A DNA stretch of 29,538 bases from a virus (IMGVR_UViG_3300047365_000288:1-29538); one strand, 5' to 3'; shown: positions 13,532-20,522, numbered from the stretch's first letter. Notes: a model not told the origin generated them from the sequence alone. Made by a program: numbers and translations.

Positions 13532-13972
13532 GTCTTTGGTGTTAAAGGTTATTGGTTTCAAGTGGGTAAAACCCAACTCCTCATTCAAATCTATATTATA
13601 TGCTTCCATCTTCCTAAACATCACCTCAGATAGTGTTTCACCATCTAACAATAAACTATCTTTATCATATAGCTTTAGACTATCTAATATAGATAACATA
13701 CAGGAAGCCATATTGTGTACTTTGTCTTTGCTCATCTCTCTTTTGGTGTTAAAGGTATCTAATATATCTTTAATTACGTCTAATTTACCAGTTACGTAAT
13801 CGTCTTGACCCATTAAAGACATTAAGTTTAATCTATACTCTTTCAACCATTCCATGTAGTTCTTGATGCATTCTTCTTCCATCAACTCTACCATTTTAGA
13901 GTAAGAGATTTCTTCTCTGTTGAGTTGCCATTCCAACTCTCTTACAAATCCTTGCTTTAAGTATTTAGCCAT
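13523..13972 (-). CDS. hypothetical protein, 149 residues
   Basis: Not recognised. Helical, highly charged protein (MAKYLKQGFVRELEWQLNRE, then many Glu, Lys and Asp), no Cys cluster, no membrane segment. The start lies 2 bases after the IMPDH/GMP reductase stop, so it is probably co-transcribed with it. The first 39 codons are repeated in the following 49-residue frame. The block contains SYSKMVELMEEE, which looks like a helical binding segment. The C-terminal half (LSILDSLKLYDKDSLLLDGE) is not repeated. Confidence 0.7.
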   Translation of the reverse strand: MAKYLKQGFVRELEWQLNREEISYSKMVELMEEECIKNYMEWLKEYRLNLMSLMGQDDYVTGKLDVIKDILDTFNTKREMSKDKVHNMASCMLSILDSLKLYDKDSLLLDGETLSEVMFRKMEAYNIDLNEELGFTHLKPITFNTKDNG

Positions 13973-13973
13973 T
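13855..13973. repeat. 119-bp direct repeat, copy 2
   Basis: The parental copy, covering the start codon and first 39 codons of the 149-residue gene. Two differences from copy 1 change two residues; both lie in one six-base stretch near the middle. Confidence 0.9.
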
Positions 13974-13974
13974 A

Positions 13975-15018
13975 TTATGAAATTAAGTGAGGTTTGGCTT
14001 CAGCTAGTCCTGCATTTGTAACTACATTATATTCTGCTTGATTAAAATATTCAAGTAGATCATTAGCTCCAGCGTATGAGAATGCTGATTTGATTCCATC
14101 GGTTAGTCCATTGATAATAAACCTAGCGCCACCTTTAAATGGAATTGTAGTAGACTCGCCTTCAACATTACGTTGCTTTTGAGCGTGTGTAATTTTAGTC
14201 TCTAAAGATGCAGAACCGCGGTAGCGTTTGAAAAGACCTGCTGGAGTTTCTAGGATTGCACCTGGAGATTCTTTTGTACCTGCTAGTAGAGAACCGACCA
14301 TAACACAGTCGGCTCCTACTGCAAGTGCTTTTGCAATATCACCTGAGGACTTAATTCCCCCATCAGCCATGATGGGAACTCCGGCTCCGTCAGCTACTTT
14401 AAATACATCCTCGATTGAAGTAACGTTTGGTACACCAAAGCCTGTTTTTACTCTTGTGGTACATAGCGATCCTCCGCCAATACCAACTCTAAGTCCGTCT
14501 GCACCCCACGTGATAAGATCTTCGGCTGCATCGGCTGTTGCGATGTTTCCTGCAATTACGTCAGTAACATCTTCTTGCAAATTTTCTTTTAGCATGCTAA
14601 TAGCAATTTCCATATTCTCGTGATGACCATGTGCAACATCAATCAAAATAATGTTACATCCTGCTTCTTCAAGTTCAATTGCTCTTTCAAGATAGTCTCC
14701 TACCACACCAACGGCTGCCATAACAGGCAAGTGTGCCATTGACACATCAGTTTCTCTAAATGCAACTAGTTTTTTAACTTGAGCCACCTGTTCTTCAATA
14801 GACATAAAGCGGTGAATGCAACCAACTCCACCCATTTCCATTAGTGTTGCTGCCATTTCATATTCCGTCACAGTGTCCATACATGAACCTACAAGTGGAA
14901 TATTGATTGACCAGTTTCTACTAACATTAACTGCCAATGAAATATTCTGGCGTGTTGGAATGTCAGAAAAATTAGGGATGAGCTGAATGTCATCGTACGT
15001 TAGTGCTTGCTTTCGCAT
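13975..15018 (-). CDS. IMP dehydrogenase / GMP reductase family enzyme without CBS domains
   Basis: 347 residues, a single TIM-barrel. LTYDDIQLIPNFSDI at the start, GIGGGSLCTTR with catalytic Cys186, and IMADGGIKSSGDIAKALAVG for the phosphate site are diagnostic. There is no CBS insert, unlike most IMPDHs of about 490 residues; 347 is the length of E. coli GMP reductase. The flap region KRYRGSASLETK and VEGESTTIPFKGG mixes IMPDH-like (YRG) and GMP-reductase-like (EG-x-x-x-x-x-PFKG) features, so direction of reaction (IMP to XMP, or GMP to IMP) is unclear. Either way it acts on guanine nucleotide supply together with the guanylate kinase at 17612. It seems to head a transcript with the 149-residue gene. 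Confidence 0.88.
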   Translation of the reverse strand: MRKQALTYDDIQLIPNFSDIPTRQNISLAVNVSRNWSINIPLVGSCMDTVTEYEMAATLMEMGGVGCIHRFMSIEEQVAQVKKLVAFRETDVSMAHLPVMAAVGVVGDYLERAIELEEAGCNIILIDVAHGHHENMEIAISMLKENLQEDVTDVIAGNIATADAAEDLITWGADGLRVGIGGGSLCTTRVKTGFGVPNVTSIEDVFKVADGAGVPIMADGGIKSSGDIAKALAVGADCVMVGSLLAGTKESPGAILETPAGLFKRYRGSASLETKITHAQKQRNVEGESTTIPFKGGARFIINGLTDGIKSAFSYAGANDLLEYFNQAEYNVVTNAGLAEAKPHLIS

Positions 15019-15080
15019 TTTGTTTTTAATTTAAAAGGTAAGAATTTGATAGTTATACTATGACTATCTGTGTTTGTTTC

Positions 15081-15677
15081 TTAAACTTTGCCAGCAATTA
15101 TAGCTTTTCCTCTACGAATTCTATTTTTGATGGTCTGAAGAGGTAGGTCATACTTCTTAGCAATGTCTTCATATTTCATATTGTTAAGTAGTCTATCTTC
15201 TAGAATACCTTTGTACATTGGCTTAAGAGTTTCGATACCTTTTAGAGCAGCTTCATATCTATTCATTAGGTCATCATCTTCATCGATCCAATCTTGTTCA
15301 GATTTGTATTCCATTTCAACAAGTAAATCTTTTGCAGAAGTTCTAGCATAATACCTAGATACTTCTATTCCACTATCTTGAAGTGCATCGATAGATCTCT
15401 TTCTATTTCTTTGACGTATCCATCCAAGACATTCATTGAATGCAATTCTATAAAGCCATGTTGTAATTTGATATTGTGGATCGTATTGATCTGCTTTAGT
15501 CCACAATTTAGTAAGTGTATTAGTGACAATATCATCTTTAGCCTCATTGTCTTTAACTACGTTAAATACGTAATTTTCTAGGCCTGGTTTAATTTTTTCA
15601 TAAAGGACTTTGTAGTCTTTTTCTGATCTGGTTGTAATAAAATTTTCTGCTAGTTCTCTGTAGGATATTTTTGACAT
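15081..15677 (-). CDS. ECF-type sigma-70 family factor
   Basis: 198 residues. Region 2 is at about 25-95, with DDIVTNTLTKLWTKADQYDP and ITTWLYRIAFNECLGWIRQR, the core-binding and -10-recognition helices. Region 4 is at about 150-195, with LNNMKYEDIAKKYDLPLQTI and KNRIRRGK as the -35 helix-turn-helix. Regions 1 and 3 are missing, as in ECF factors. A phage-encoded factor would redirect host RNA polymerase to phage promoters, as gp55 does in T4. It has its own copy of the 55-bp element 27 bases upstream, so it may control or be controlled by that class. No anti-sigma gene lies beside it. Confidence 0.9.
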   Translation of the reverse strand: MSKISYRELAENFITTRSEKDYKVLYEKIKPGLENYVFNVVKDNEAKDDIVTNTLTKLWTKADQYDPQYQITTWLYRIAFNECLGWIRQRNRKRSIDALQDSGIEVSRYYARTSAKDLLVEMEYKSEQDWIDEDDDLMNRYEAALKGIETLKPMYKGILEDRLLNNMKYEDIAKKYDLPLQTIKNRIRRGKAIIAGKV

Positions 15678-15703
15678 ATATGCTTTTTTTTAGGTTAAAC
15701 TTC

Positions 15704-15758
15704 TTAATAACTGTACTAATATACGAAAAATAATTGACATAAAAAAGTATTTCGGCAA
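15704..15758 (-). promoter_or_regulatory. 55-bp promoter-like element, copy B (before the sigma-factor gene)
   Basis: TGCC, 14 bases, TGTCA, 9 bases, CGTATATTAG, then GTACAGTTATTAA on the minus strand; the same architecture as copies A and C. The TATATTAG box is at 15716-15723, about 40 bases from the start codon at 15677. Confidence 0.65.
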
Positions 15759-15812
15759 TTATTTTGTCTCTCAATAGTATAATTACATACTTTTTGAGAA
15801 ACTTACATATTT

Positions 15813-15929
15813 TTAGTTAAAATCTTCATAAATTTCCATTACTTTAGCTTTTTCGCTTGGAGTTAAATTCCATATTGATTTTTCTGGAAATAATTTGTTT
15901 GCTATCATTATTAATTGTGTACTACTCAT
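15813..15929 (-). CDS. 38-residue microprotein
   Basis: Starts MSSTQLIMIANKLFPEKSIW and ends EKAKVMEIYEDFN. It is alone between copies A and B of the 55-bp element, so it has a dedicated promoter and would be strongly expressed if that element is active. LTPSEKAKVMEIY looks like a short amphipathic helix. No family recognised; a small regulator of host RNA polymerase or ribosome is conceivable by analogy with early phage microproteins, but nothing in the sequence shows it. Confidence 0.55.
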   Translation of the reverse strand: MSSTQLIMIANKLFPEKSIWNLTPSEKAKVMEIYEDFN

Positions 15930-15941
15930 AAGTTCTAAGTT

Positions 15942-15996
15942 TTAATTACAGTACAAATATACGAAAAAAAACTGACATAAAAAAATTCTATGGCAG
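15942..15996 (-). promoter_or_regulatory. 55-bp promoter-like element, copy A (before the 38-residue gene)
   Basis: Minus strand: TGCC, 14 bases, TGTCA, 9 bases, CGTATATTTG, then GTACTGTAATTAA. TATATTTG at 15954-15961 matches the Bacteroidetes -7 consensus TAnnTTTG exactly and is the best of the three copies. Its start codon target is at 15929, 25 bases away. Confidence 0.7.
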
Positions 15997-16022
15997 TTAT
16001 TTTGTAAAAGTTATTAACAATT

Positions 16023-16541
16023 TTAGAAATCTTTGAAAATATCTACAACTTTGTGTAGTTCTTGAGGTTTATGACTCCACAAATCAGTAGATGCATTAAT
16101 AATTCTTTTCTTAGGATCTGATTTGAATTGCTTAGCTGGATAACCAATAATAGAAAACCATTTCTTAGTTTTACCTGGCCAAGCTCCTAGTGGATAATAA
16201 GAAAGTGAAACTTGATTTTTTGTATCTGTTTCAATACATTTAATAATCTCACATCCAGGTCTAAACATTTTCTTTGAATCTAAATGTTCTATCGCCTGGT
16301 CATGTTCACCTAAACAGAATTTAATATTACCGTTTAATCGAAGCATCGCATCTTGTGCAGTTTTAGGGTCCCATGCAAAATTACCTAAATAATAGACAGT
16401 ATCTTCTCTTGTTACGACTTCATTCCAGTTTGCAATTAGCTTATCTGTCATTTCATCAACATTAGCAAAGTCTCTTTTATACTTCTTAATTGCACCGGGT
16501 CTACCTAATTGTAGATTTGATGTTACGAATATTTTACCCAT
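16023..16541 (-). CDS. metallophosphoesterase-fold protein lacking metal ligands
   Basis: 172 residues, aligned by eye from end to end with the phage/bacterial calcineurin-like phosphoesterases of about 170-180 residues. Each hallmark is present but altered: the S-D-x-H-F-G-H start reads TSNLQLGR (7-14; Asp to Asn9, His to Gln11 and Arg14), L-G-D-F reads LGNF (52-55; Asp to Asn54), G-N-H-D reads GEHD (78-81; Asn to Glu79), S-H-Y-P reads SYYP (114-117; His to Tyr115), and G-H-T-H reads GYPA (133-136; both His lost). The non-ligand residues (NWN, VYYLG, PLGAWP) are kept, so the fold is probably retained and the enzyme dead. It may bind RNA or protein. The start overlaps the upstream nuclease stop (TAATG). 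Confidence 0.7.
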   Translation of the reverse strand: MGKIFVTSNLQLGRPGAIKKYKRDFANVDEMTDKLIANWNEVVTREDTVYYLGNFAWDPKTAQDAMLRLNGNIKFCLGEHDQAIEHLDSKKMFRPGCEIIKCIETDTKNQVSLSYYPLGAWPGKTKKWFSIIGYPAKQFKSDPKKRIINASTDLWSHKPQELHKVVDIFKDF

Positions 16542-17077
16542 TAGGCTACTATAAATTTTATATTGTAATTATCCCAAAGCTCGTTACAAACTGCCTGTTC
16601 GTTTACACCACCCTGTGCATTTTGAATTCTCTTATCGTCTGATATATCTACAAAAAGATAGAGTACAAAATCATAATGAGTTGCATAAATTAAAGACTGT
16701 CCAATACCAGCTCTAAGGTCTGAACCTCTTTTTCCTTTCTTGAATTCAATAGCAATTTTAATACCATTCATTTCAACTACCATGTCGGGTCTATTTCTAG
16801 TTCCCATAAAAAGGATATGATTAACAGTAGTGTTAACATCACCTTCCCATTTAACAGAAGACTTTACTATTTCTTTTGCCTTCTCTTTATCATCCTCACC
16901 TTCAGAGACTAAATAATTTGTTAAGTCTCTGACAAGGTGTGGGTAAATAAATTGTTTGATCTGATCTTCTGACTTTTTCTTATAGTTCAGGGTTCCGAAT
17001 ATATCTTCATGTGTGATAGACTCAGAAATAAGATCTAAAAATTCTACTCTCTTCGAGGATTTACTTGCTTGTTTCAT
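16541..17077 (-). CDS. PD-(D/E)xK nuclease-like protein
   Basis: 178 residues from the ATG at 17077 (an in-frame TTG two codons earlier is less likely). RPDMVVEMNGIKIAIEFKKG (96-115) has the restriction-endonuclease fold motif: Asp98, then Glu111-Phe-Lys113, with Gln128 in GIGQSLIYA as the usual helper. A long charged N-terminal part (IYPHLVRDLTNYLVSEGEDD) resembles the helical lead-in of such enzymes. Likely a metal-dependent DNA nuclease or a repair/recombination endonuclease; specificity unknown. It overlaps the upstream gene's 3' end by 17 bases and the next gene as TAATG. Confidence 0.65.
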   Translation of the reverse strand: MKQASKSSKRVEFLDLISESITHEDIFGTLNYKKKSEDQIKQFIYPHLVRDLTNYLVSEGEDDKEKAKEIVKSSVKWEGDVNTTVNHILFMGTRNRPDMVVEMNGIKIAIEFKKGKRGSDLRAGIGQSLIYATHYDFVLYLFVDISDDKRIQNAQGGVNEQAVCNELWDNYNIKFIVA

Positions 17078-17570
17078 GTGCAACTGGTTCTACTTCAGCT
17101 TCAACATCTTCAGCACCTTGAATCTGAGCTTCTACTTCTGCAATTTCTTTATGAAGATCTGCAATTTCTTGATTCAATGCTGCTAGTTGTTGCATAGCAT
17201 TAGATACAGTTTCACCAACATGAGTTAACATGGTAATAAACTTTCTTGCGCTTTCAATACCAGTGCCTTCTACATTTAGTAGTGCTTGATAAAGAGCGTT
17301 TAGTTCATGTCCTCTTAGACTGATGATAGTATCTTCGCTATCTGAATTTAATAATGCTTTATTTTGCGATTTAAGTTGATCGTAAAGAGTAACTACCACA
17401 GCGGCATTATTAGTTTTCCACGTATATCCCTTGTTTAAGTGGTCCATTAATACTTTAACCATCTTTCTATCATCAAATACAATGTCGAAAGTTTTTTCAG
17501 CAGCATCAATTTGTGCTTGGTCTACCTTTTTGGTAAGTTCTTCTTTTTGTTTTGTAAGAGTCTTGCTCAT
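17061..17570 (-). CDS. coiled-coil hypothetical protein, 169 residues
   Basis: Not recognised. N-terminal Lys/Glu helix (MSKTLTKQKEELTKKVDQAQ), a globular middle (FDDRKMVKVLMDHL, then DTIISLRGHELNALYQALLN) and a C-terminal coiled coil (AALNQEIADLHKEIAEVEAQ) with an acidic Glu/Val tail. The promoter region contains TATAAATT, one base off the late-like octamer, about 20 bases upstream. The tail suggests a multimer or scaffold-like role; this is inference only. It heads a string of three overlapping genes with the nuclease-like and phosphoesterase-like proteins. Confidence 0.65.
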   Translation of the reverse strand: MSKTLTKQKEELTKKVDQAQIDAAEKTFDIVFDDRKMVKVLMDHLNKGYTWKTNNAAVVVTLYDQLKSQNKALLNSDSEDTIISLRGHELNALYQALLNVEGTGIESARKFITMLTHVGETVSNAMQQLAALNQEIADLHKEIAEVEAQIQGAEDVEAEVEPVAHETSK

Positions 17571-17611
17571 TTTATTAATTAATTTAGTGATATAATTTAT
17601 ATATTGTTATT

Positions 17612-18085
17612 TTAAAAGTCTTCATTTTTGACTCTTAAGTCAAAATCCCTGAAGTTTTTAAACTGGTCATCATCAGTATTCATCCTTCTAACGATAGAGT
17701 CATTTAGATCGTTTCTATATTCTAACCTTTCAACTCTAGAGATTCTAGGTGGATCTAAATATATTACCATACATTGGTCTCTATACTCTTTTGGTAAAAC
17801 ATCTAAGCCGTCTTTTGACATTATCATTACATCGGCAAGATCGAAATCTTTCTTTGTTTGACCATAATACCAACCATTGAATTCCATATACTCTACGAAG
17901 TCTCCACAAGAAATCATATCTTCAAATTCTTGTTTATCAACAAAGTGATAGTCTTTATGATTCACTTCATTCTCTCTAGGAGGTCTAGTAGTGTGGCTAA
18001 CACCGCTTACAAATCCTTTCTTAGCTAGTCTATTCTTTAAAAAATCTTTGCCTGCGGCTGCTTTACCTACTAGTATTAACTTCAT
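17612..18085 (-). CDS. guanylate kinase-like nucleotide kinase
   Basis: 157 residues against about 200 in cellular enzymes. P-loop GKAAAGKD at 7-14, and the GMP-binding signature SHTTRPPRENEVNHKDYHFV at 30-49, with GDFVEYMEFNGWYYG after it. The last part is shortened, with an abbreviated lid. It would phosphorylate GMP/dGMP to the diphosphate using ATP in the cytosol, working with the IMPDH/GMP reductase. T4 encodes an unrelated dNMP kinase for the same need. The neighbours are small membrane proteins. Confidence 0.87.
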   Translation of the reverse strand: MKLILVGKAAAGKDFLKNRLAKKGFVSGVSHTTRPPRENEVNHKDYHFVDKQEFEDMISCGDFVEYMEFNGWYYGQTKKDFDLADVMIMSKDGLDVLPKEYRDQCMVIYLDPPRISRVERLEYRNDLNDSIVRRMNTDDDQFKNFRDFDLRVKNEDF

Positions 18086-18090
18086 AGTTC

Positions 18091-18339
18091 TTATACTGAT
18101 TCTTTAGTTTTTGTTTTATTCTTCTTAGTTCTTTTTCTTTTCTCAGGAACTGTACTAGGAGTCCTACTAAAATTACCCATGCCGTCGTAATCCATATTAT
18201 CAGGCTGGCCATGTCTAGCATAGTAATCTGGATAGTTCTCTTCTCTATTTCTTTTAGAATTATGAAATATATTCCAAATTAAGAAATACAAGTAAGCTGC
18301 AAAAATAATACCACCTACAAGGAACATTACCGGATTCAT
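18091..18339 (-). CDS. single-pass membrane protein, 82 residues
   Basis: Transmembrane helix at about 3-24 (PVMFLVGGIIFAAYLYFLIW), then a long polar tail ending in a highly basic stretch (PEKRKRTKKNKTKTKESV). Topology would be a membrane anchor with a cytoplasmic basic tail that could touch nucleic acid. It ends 5 bases before the guanylate kinase start and overlaps the preceding gene by 4 bases. Confidence 0.55.
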   Translation of the reverse strand: MNPVMFLVGGIIFAAYLYFLIWNIFHNSKRNREENYPDYYARHGQPDNMDYDGMGNFSRTPSTVPEKRKRTKKNKTKTKESV

Positions 18340-18533
18340 AATTTTCTATTTTTACTATTGTTTTGAATTTGATTTGCAGCGATTGCAAATAGAAGAATAG
18401 TACCTGGCCAATGTGCAGAATATTGTGCTTCTGCAAAACTACCTGTTAAACCCAGTCCTACTGAGTAAAGCAAACAGCCGAATGCAAAGATAACTGCATA
18501 CCATTCGAATAAAATATTTTTAAGCTTTTTCAT
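18336..18533 (-). CDS. two-helix membrane protein, 65 residues
   Basis: Hydrophobic stretches at about 8-28 (LFEWYAVIFAFGCLLYSVGL) and 44-57 (GTILLFAIAANQIQ), ending in NSKNRKL. A small hydrophobic phage protein in a block of three; a holin-like role cannot be excluded from size and helices, but no lysis gene is adjacent. The start lies inside the end of the 44-residue gene (14-base overlap). Confidence 0.5.
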   Translation of the reverse strand: MKKLKNILFEWYAVIFAFGCLLYSVGLGLTGSFAEAQYSAHWPGTILLFAIAANQIQNNSKNRKL

Positions 18534-18654
18534 ATTTGTTTTTTATTGATTTAATAACTAATGAAGCTATGAGTGCCATAGCCGTGATGTTAATTGCATT
18601 AGGATGCCAGTGTTCTCCACAGAAACCCATTATGTGATAAATAAAATCTGTCAT
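18520..18654 (-). CDS. 44-residue membrane microprotein
   Basis: MTDFIYHIMGFCGEHWHPNA followed by the hydrophobic helix INITAMALIASLVIKSI and a basic end. The start overlaps the stop of the flavoprotein gene as ATGA, a strong sign of a real coupled gene. Third of three consecutive small membrane proteins. Confidence 0.55.
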   Translation of the reverse strand: MTDFIYHIMGFCGEHWHPNAINITAMALIASLVIKSIKNKYEKA

Positions 18655-19271
18655 TTTTGTTTAATTTGATGCTTCTTTAAGTCTTTTACCACGTCTTTGC
18701 GAACTGTTTCTAAATACTTCTTTCTCTTTGCTGTAGAAACAAATGGCACTGACCAGAATTGTTTAGTCTTAGTCCATAAACTTGCTCTCCAACCGAAGAC
18801 AAATGTAAATACTCCCATTACTAATCTAAGTTTAGGAGAGTTCAAATAAAGCGTTCTAACGGGCAGTGCAGGTGCGCCATGTGTTATATAGGTTCTTACC
18901 TTTTTGTCGTTTAGAAACGGTCTGGGATATGCGTACGGACCTATAACTGGTACAAATTGGTATGCATAGCCTGGAGTTAGTACTTCATCAAAGAAGATCT
19001 CCATTCTTGGTGTTAATCTAAACCACCATACTGGTGAAACAAAGTAAATACGATCTGCCCATTTAACAAGTTCTTTATACTTATCAATTAAATCTGTTCT
19101 AGGCCTAGCAAAACTGTCTCTGTATAAATCGATAACTTCAATTTCATTCAGATAACCGCCCTCTTCTAATAGAGTTTTCTTAATCGTCTTAAATATGCCG
19201 TTGTAACAGAATGATTTCTCATCTGGGTGTCCAACGACTATTAAGTTTTGCATTCTTTCTTTCTTTTTCAT
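18651..19271 (-). CDS. NAD(P)H quinone-reductase-like flavodoxin-fold protein
   Basis: 206 residues. LIVVGHPDEKSF near the start is the flavin-phosphate loop of the MdaB/KefF/NQO1 group; FVSPVWWFRLTPRMEIFFDE and PGYAYQF are its second signature (flavin-ring and dimer region). Predicted FMN/FAD-dependent two-electron reduction of quinones or a similar electron acceptor, in the cytosol or at the membrane. Start choice: the ATG at 19271 sits 3 bases after the previous stop; an internal ATG six codons later (MQNLIVVG) is also possible. The next three small genes encode membrane proteins. Confidence 0.82.
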   Translation of the reverse strand: MKKKERMQNLIVVGHPDEKSFCYNGIFKTIKKTLLEEGGYLNEIEVIDLYRDSFARPRTDLIDKYKELVKWADRIYFVSPVWWFRLTPRMEIFFDEVLTPGYAYQFVPVIGPYAYPRPFLNDKKVRTYITHGAPALPVRTLYLNSPKLRLVMGVFTFVFGWRASLWTKTKQFWSVPFVSTAKRKKYLETVRKDVVKDLKKHQIKQK

Positions 19272-19274
19272 TTT

Positions 19275-19517
19275 TTACGGTGTATTTTCTGGTGCGGCTT
19301 GCACTTCTAGAATTTTATTGTAAGCTATTATATCATTTTCTTTTGTCCAAGCTTTCCAGTGCTCCACGTATTTGATAGCCTTGGCTTTACCACTGCCTGG
19401 AGTTATCCCCCATTTAATAAAACGCACCGCATCTAATACGTCTTCTAAGTGTAGTGTTTTGTAAGCCTCTTCCATGGTTTGTGGCCTATCATCATAATGT
19501 TCGTGGAGTCCCATCAT
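19275..19517 (-). CDS. hypothetical protein, 80 residues
   Basis: Not recognised. MMGLHEHYDDRPQTMEEAYK, acidic N-terminus, then a Trp-rich helical part (VRFIKWGITPGSGKAKAI, YVEHWKAWTKEND). No metal site or membrane segment. Two tandem ATG codons; the first overlaps the upstream stop as ATGA. Confidence 0.6.
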   Translation of the reverse strand: MMGLHEHYDDRPQTMEEAYKTLHLEDVLDAVRFIKWGITPGSGKAKAIKYVEHWKAWTKENDIIAYNKILEVQAAPENTP

Positions 19518-19693
19518 AAAAATTTAGTATATTTAGTTAATTCTTGTTTTCTTGCTTCCTCTAATCTCTTTGCATGATATTCTTTTGCATACTGCTCCAT
19601 GATTTTACTCATTTGAGTGTAATGTGAAAATGCATCACTGTCGACAGCCAGATCTGGCCATTCGTTTTTATCTAGCCAATCCGCCGCGCTCAT
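19514..19693 (-). CDS. hypothetical protein, 59 residues
   Basis: MSAADWLDKNEWPDLAVDSD followed by a charged helix (SKIMEQYAKEYHAKRLEEAR). Soluble and probably coiled-coil forming. The start lies 26 bases inside the DNA glycosylase gene's 3' end and the stop overlaps the next start as ATGA. Unknown role. Confidence 0.55.
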   Translation of the reverse strand: MSAADWLDKNEWPDLAVDSDAFSHYTQMSKIMEQYAKEYHAKRLEEARKQELTKYTKFL

Positions 19694-20504
19694 ATAAATA
19701 CTCTCCTAAATCGTCTCTACTTGTTGGTACATCATCCCATTTTGGATCGTACCAAAATGTTCTACCATTTCTATCCTTTCTCTTTGACATTTCGGCATTA
19801 CCATAACACAACATAAACCGCTCCTGGATAGCTTCATCTCCAAATGGATTATCCCAATCCTTAATGCTTCCACCACCTTTAGCATACGCTAGAAGTGGAA
19901 TATCACGGCATAGATCTAGTAGTTTAGGGTATCTTGCGAATTGCATGCCAGCTGGTAAGAATGGATCTACATCACCAGCTCTATAAATAATTTCTGCTCT
20001 TAGGTAATTACCAATACCATTGAAATATTTTTGGTCCATTAGCATTTCATAAAGTGGCTTCTTTAGTTTAGTCAAGTTAGTCATGACTTTATCCCAAAAT
20101 GCTTTATACTCTGTTGTTGGATCTGGACCTCTATTATCAGACCAAGCTACACCCTGTTTCCACTTACCAAAACGTCTAACGTCTACAAAGGACATTGTAG
20201 TTCCGTCTTTTCTATAAAATTTCAGGTGGGCGTGTTTTGGCTCGGCGCCGGTATTAGTCAGTTTAAAATGTCCGGACATACCCATCGTGATTCTCACAGG
20301 AATGTATTGGTCTGAATGTTTATCTAAAAAGTAAAGTACCATTTCTTTACCTTTAGAAACTGCTTTAATTTTAAATGTTTCAAATGGAATATTAAGGTCA
20401 TCACATTTGTGGATTGGATTCTTCTCCACTCTCACGTAAGTCATACCTTCTGATACTTGATTGACGTAATCTGCTGTAAACTTGAGTTCCGCTAACTCTG
20501 GCAT
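19668..20504 (-). CDS. Fpg/Nei-family DNA glycosylase (zinc-less finger type)
   Basis: 278 residues. After Met removal the N-terminus is PELAEL, giving the catalytic Pro and Glu of the family; Lys53 in SKGKEM is the conserved beta-hairpin lysine; NGIGNYLRAEIIYRAGDVDP (162-181) is the helix-two-turn-helix. In place of the four-Cys C-terminal zinc finger is MLCYGNAEMSKRKDRNGRTF (231-250), with only one Cys but with Arg248 where the DNA-binding arginine belongs. This resembles zinc-less fingers of NEIL1-type enzymes. It would excise oxidised bases and cut the strand by beta/delta elimination. Phage examples are known but uncommon. Confidence 0.88.
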   Translation of the reverse strand: MPELAELKFTADYVNQVSEGMTYVRVEKNPIHKCDDLNIPFETFKIKAVSKGKEMVLYFLDKHSDQYIPVRITMGMSGHFKLTNTGAEPKHAHLKFYRKDGTTMSFVDVRRFGKWKQGVAWSDNRGPDPTTEYKAFWDKVMTNLTKLKKPLYEMLMDQKYFNGIGNYLRAEIIYRAGDVDPFLPAGMQFARYPKLLDLCRDIPLLAYAKGGGSIKDWDNPFGDEAIQERFMLCYGNAEMSKRKDRNGRTFWYDPKWDDVPTSRDDLGEYLYERGGLAR

Positions 20505-20522
20505 AATAAACTGATTTAGTTA

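Noticed and set aside
14228-14623. Rightward 131-codon frame opposite the IMPDH/GMP reductase gene
   Set aside because: Ser/Pro-rich antisense frame of a strongly supported enzyme gene; no motif.
15048-15068. GATAGT / ACTATC inverted repeat between the sigma-factor and IMPDH genes as a terminator
   Set aside because: Six AT-rich pairs with a 9-base loop and no T-run on the relevant strand; too weak.
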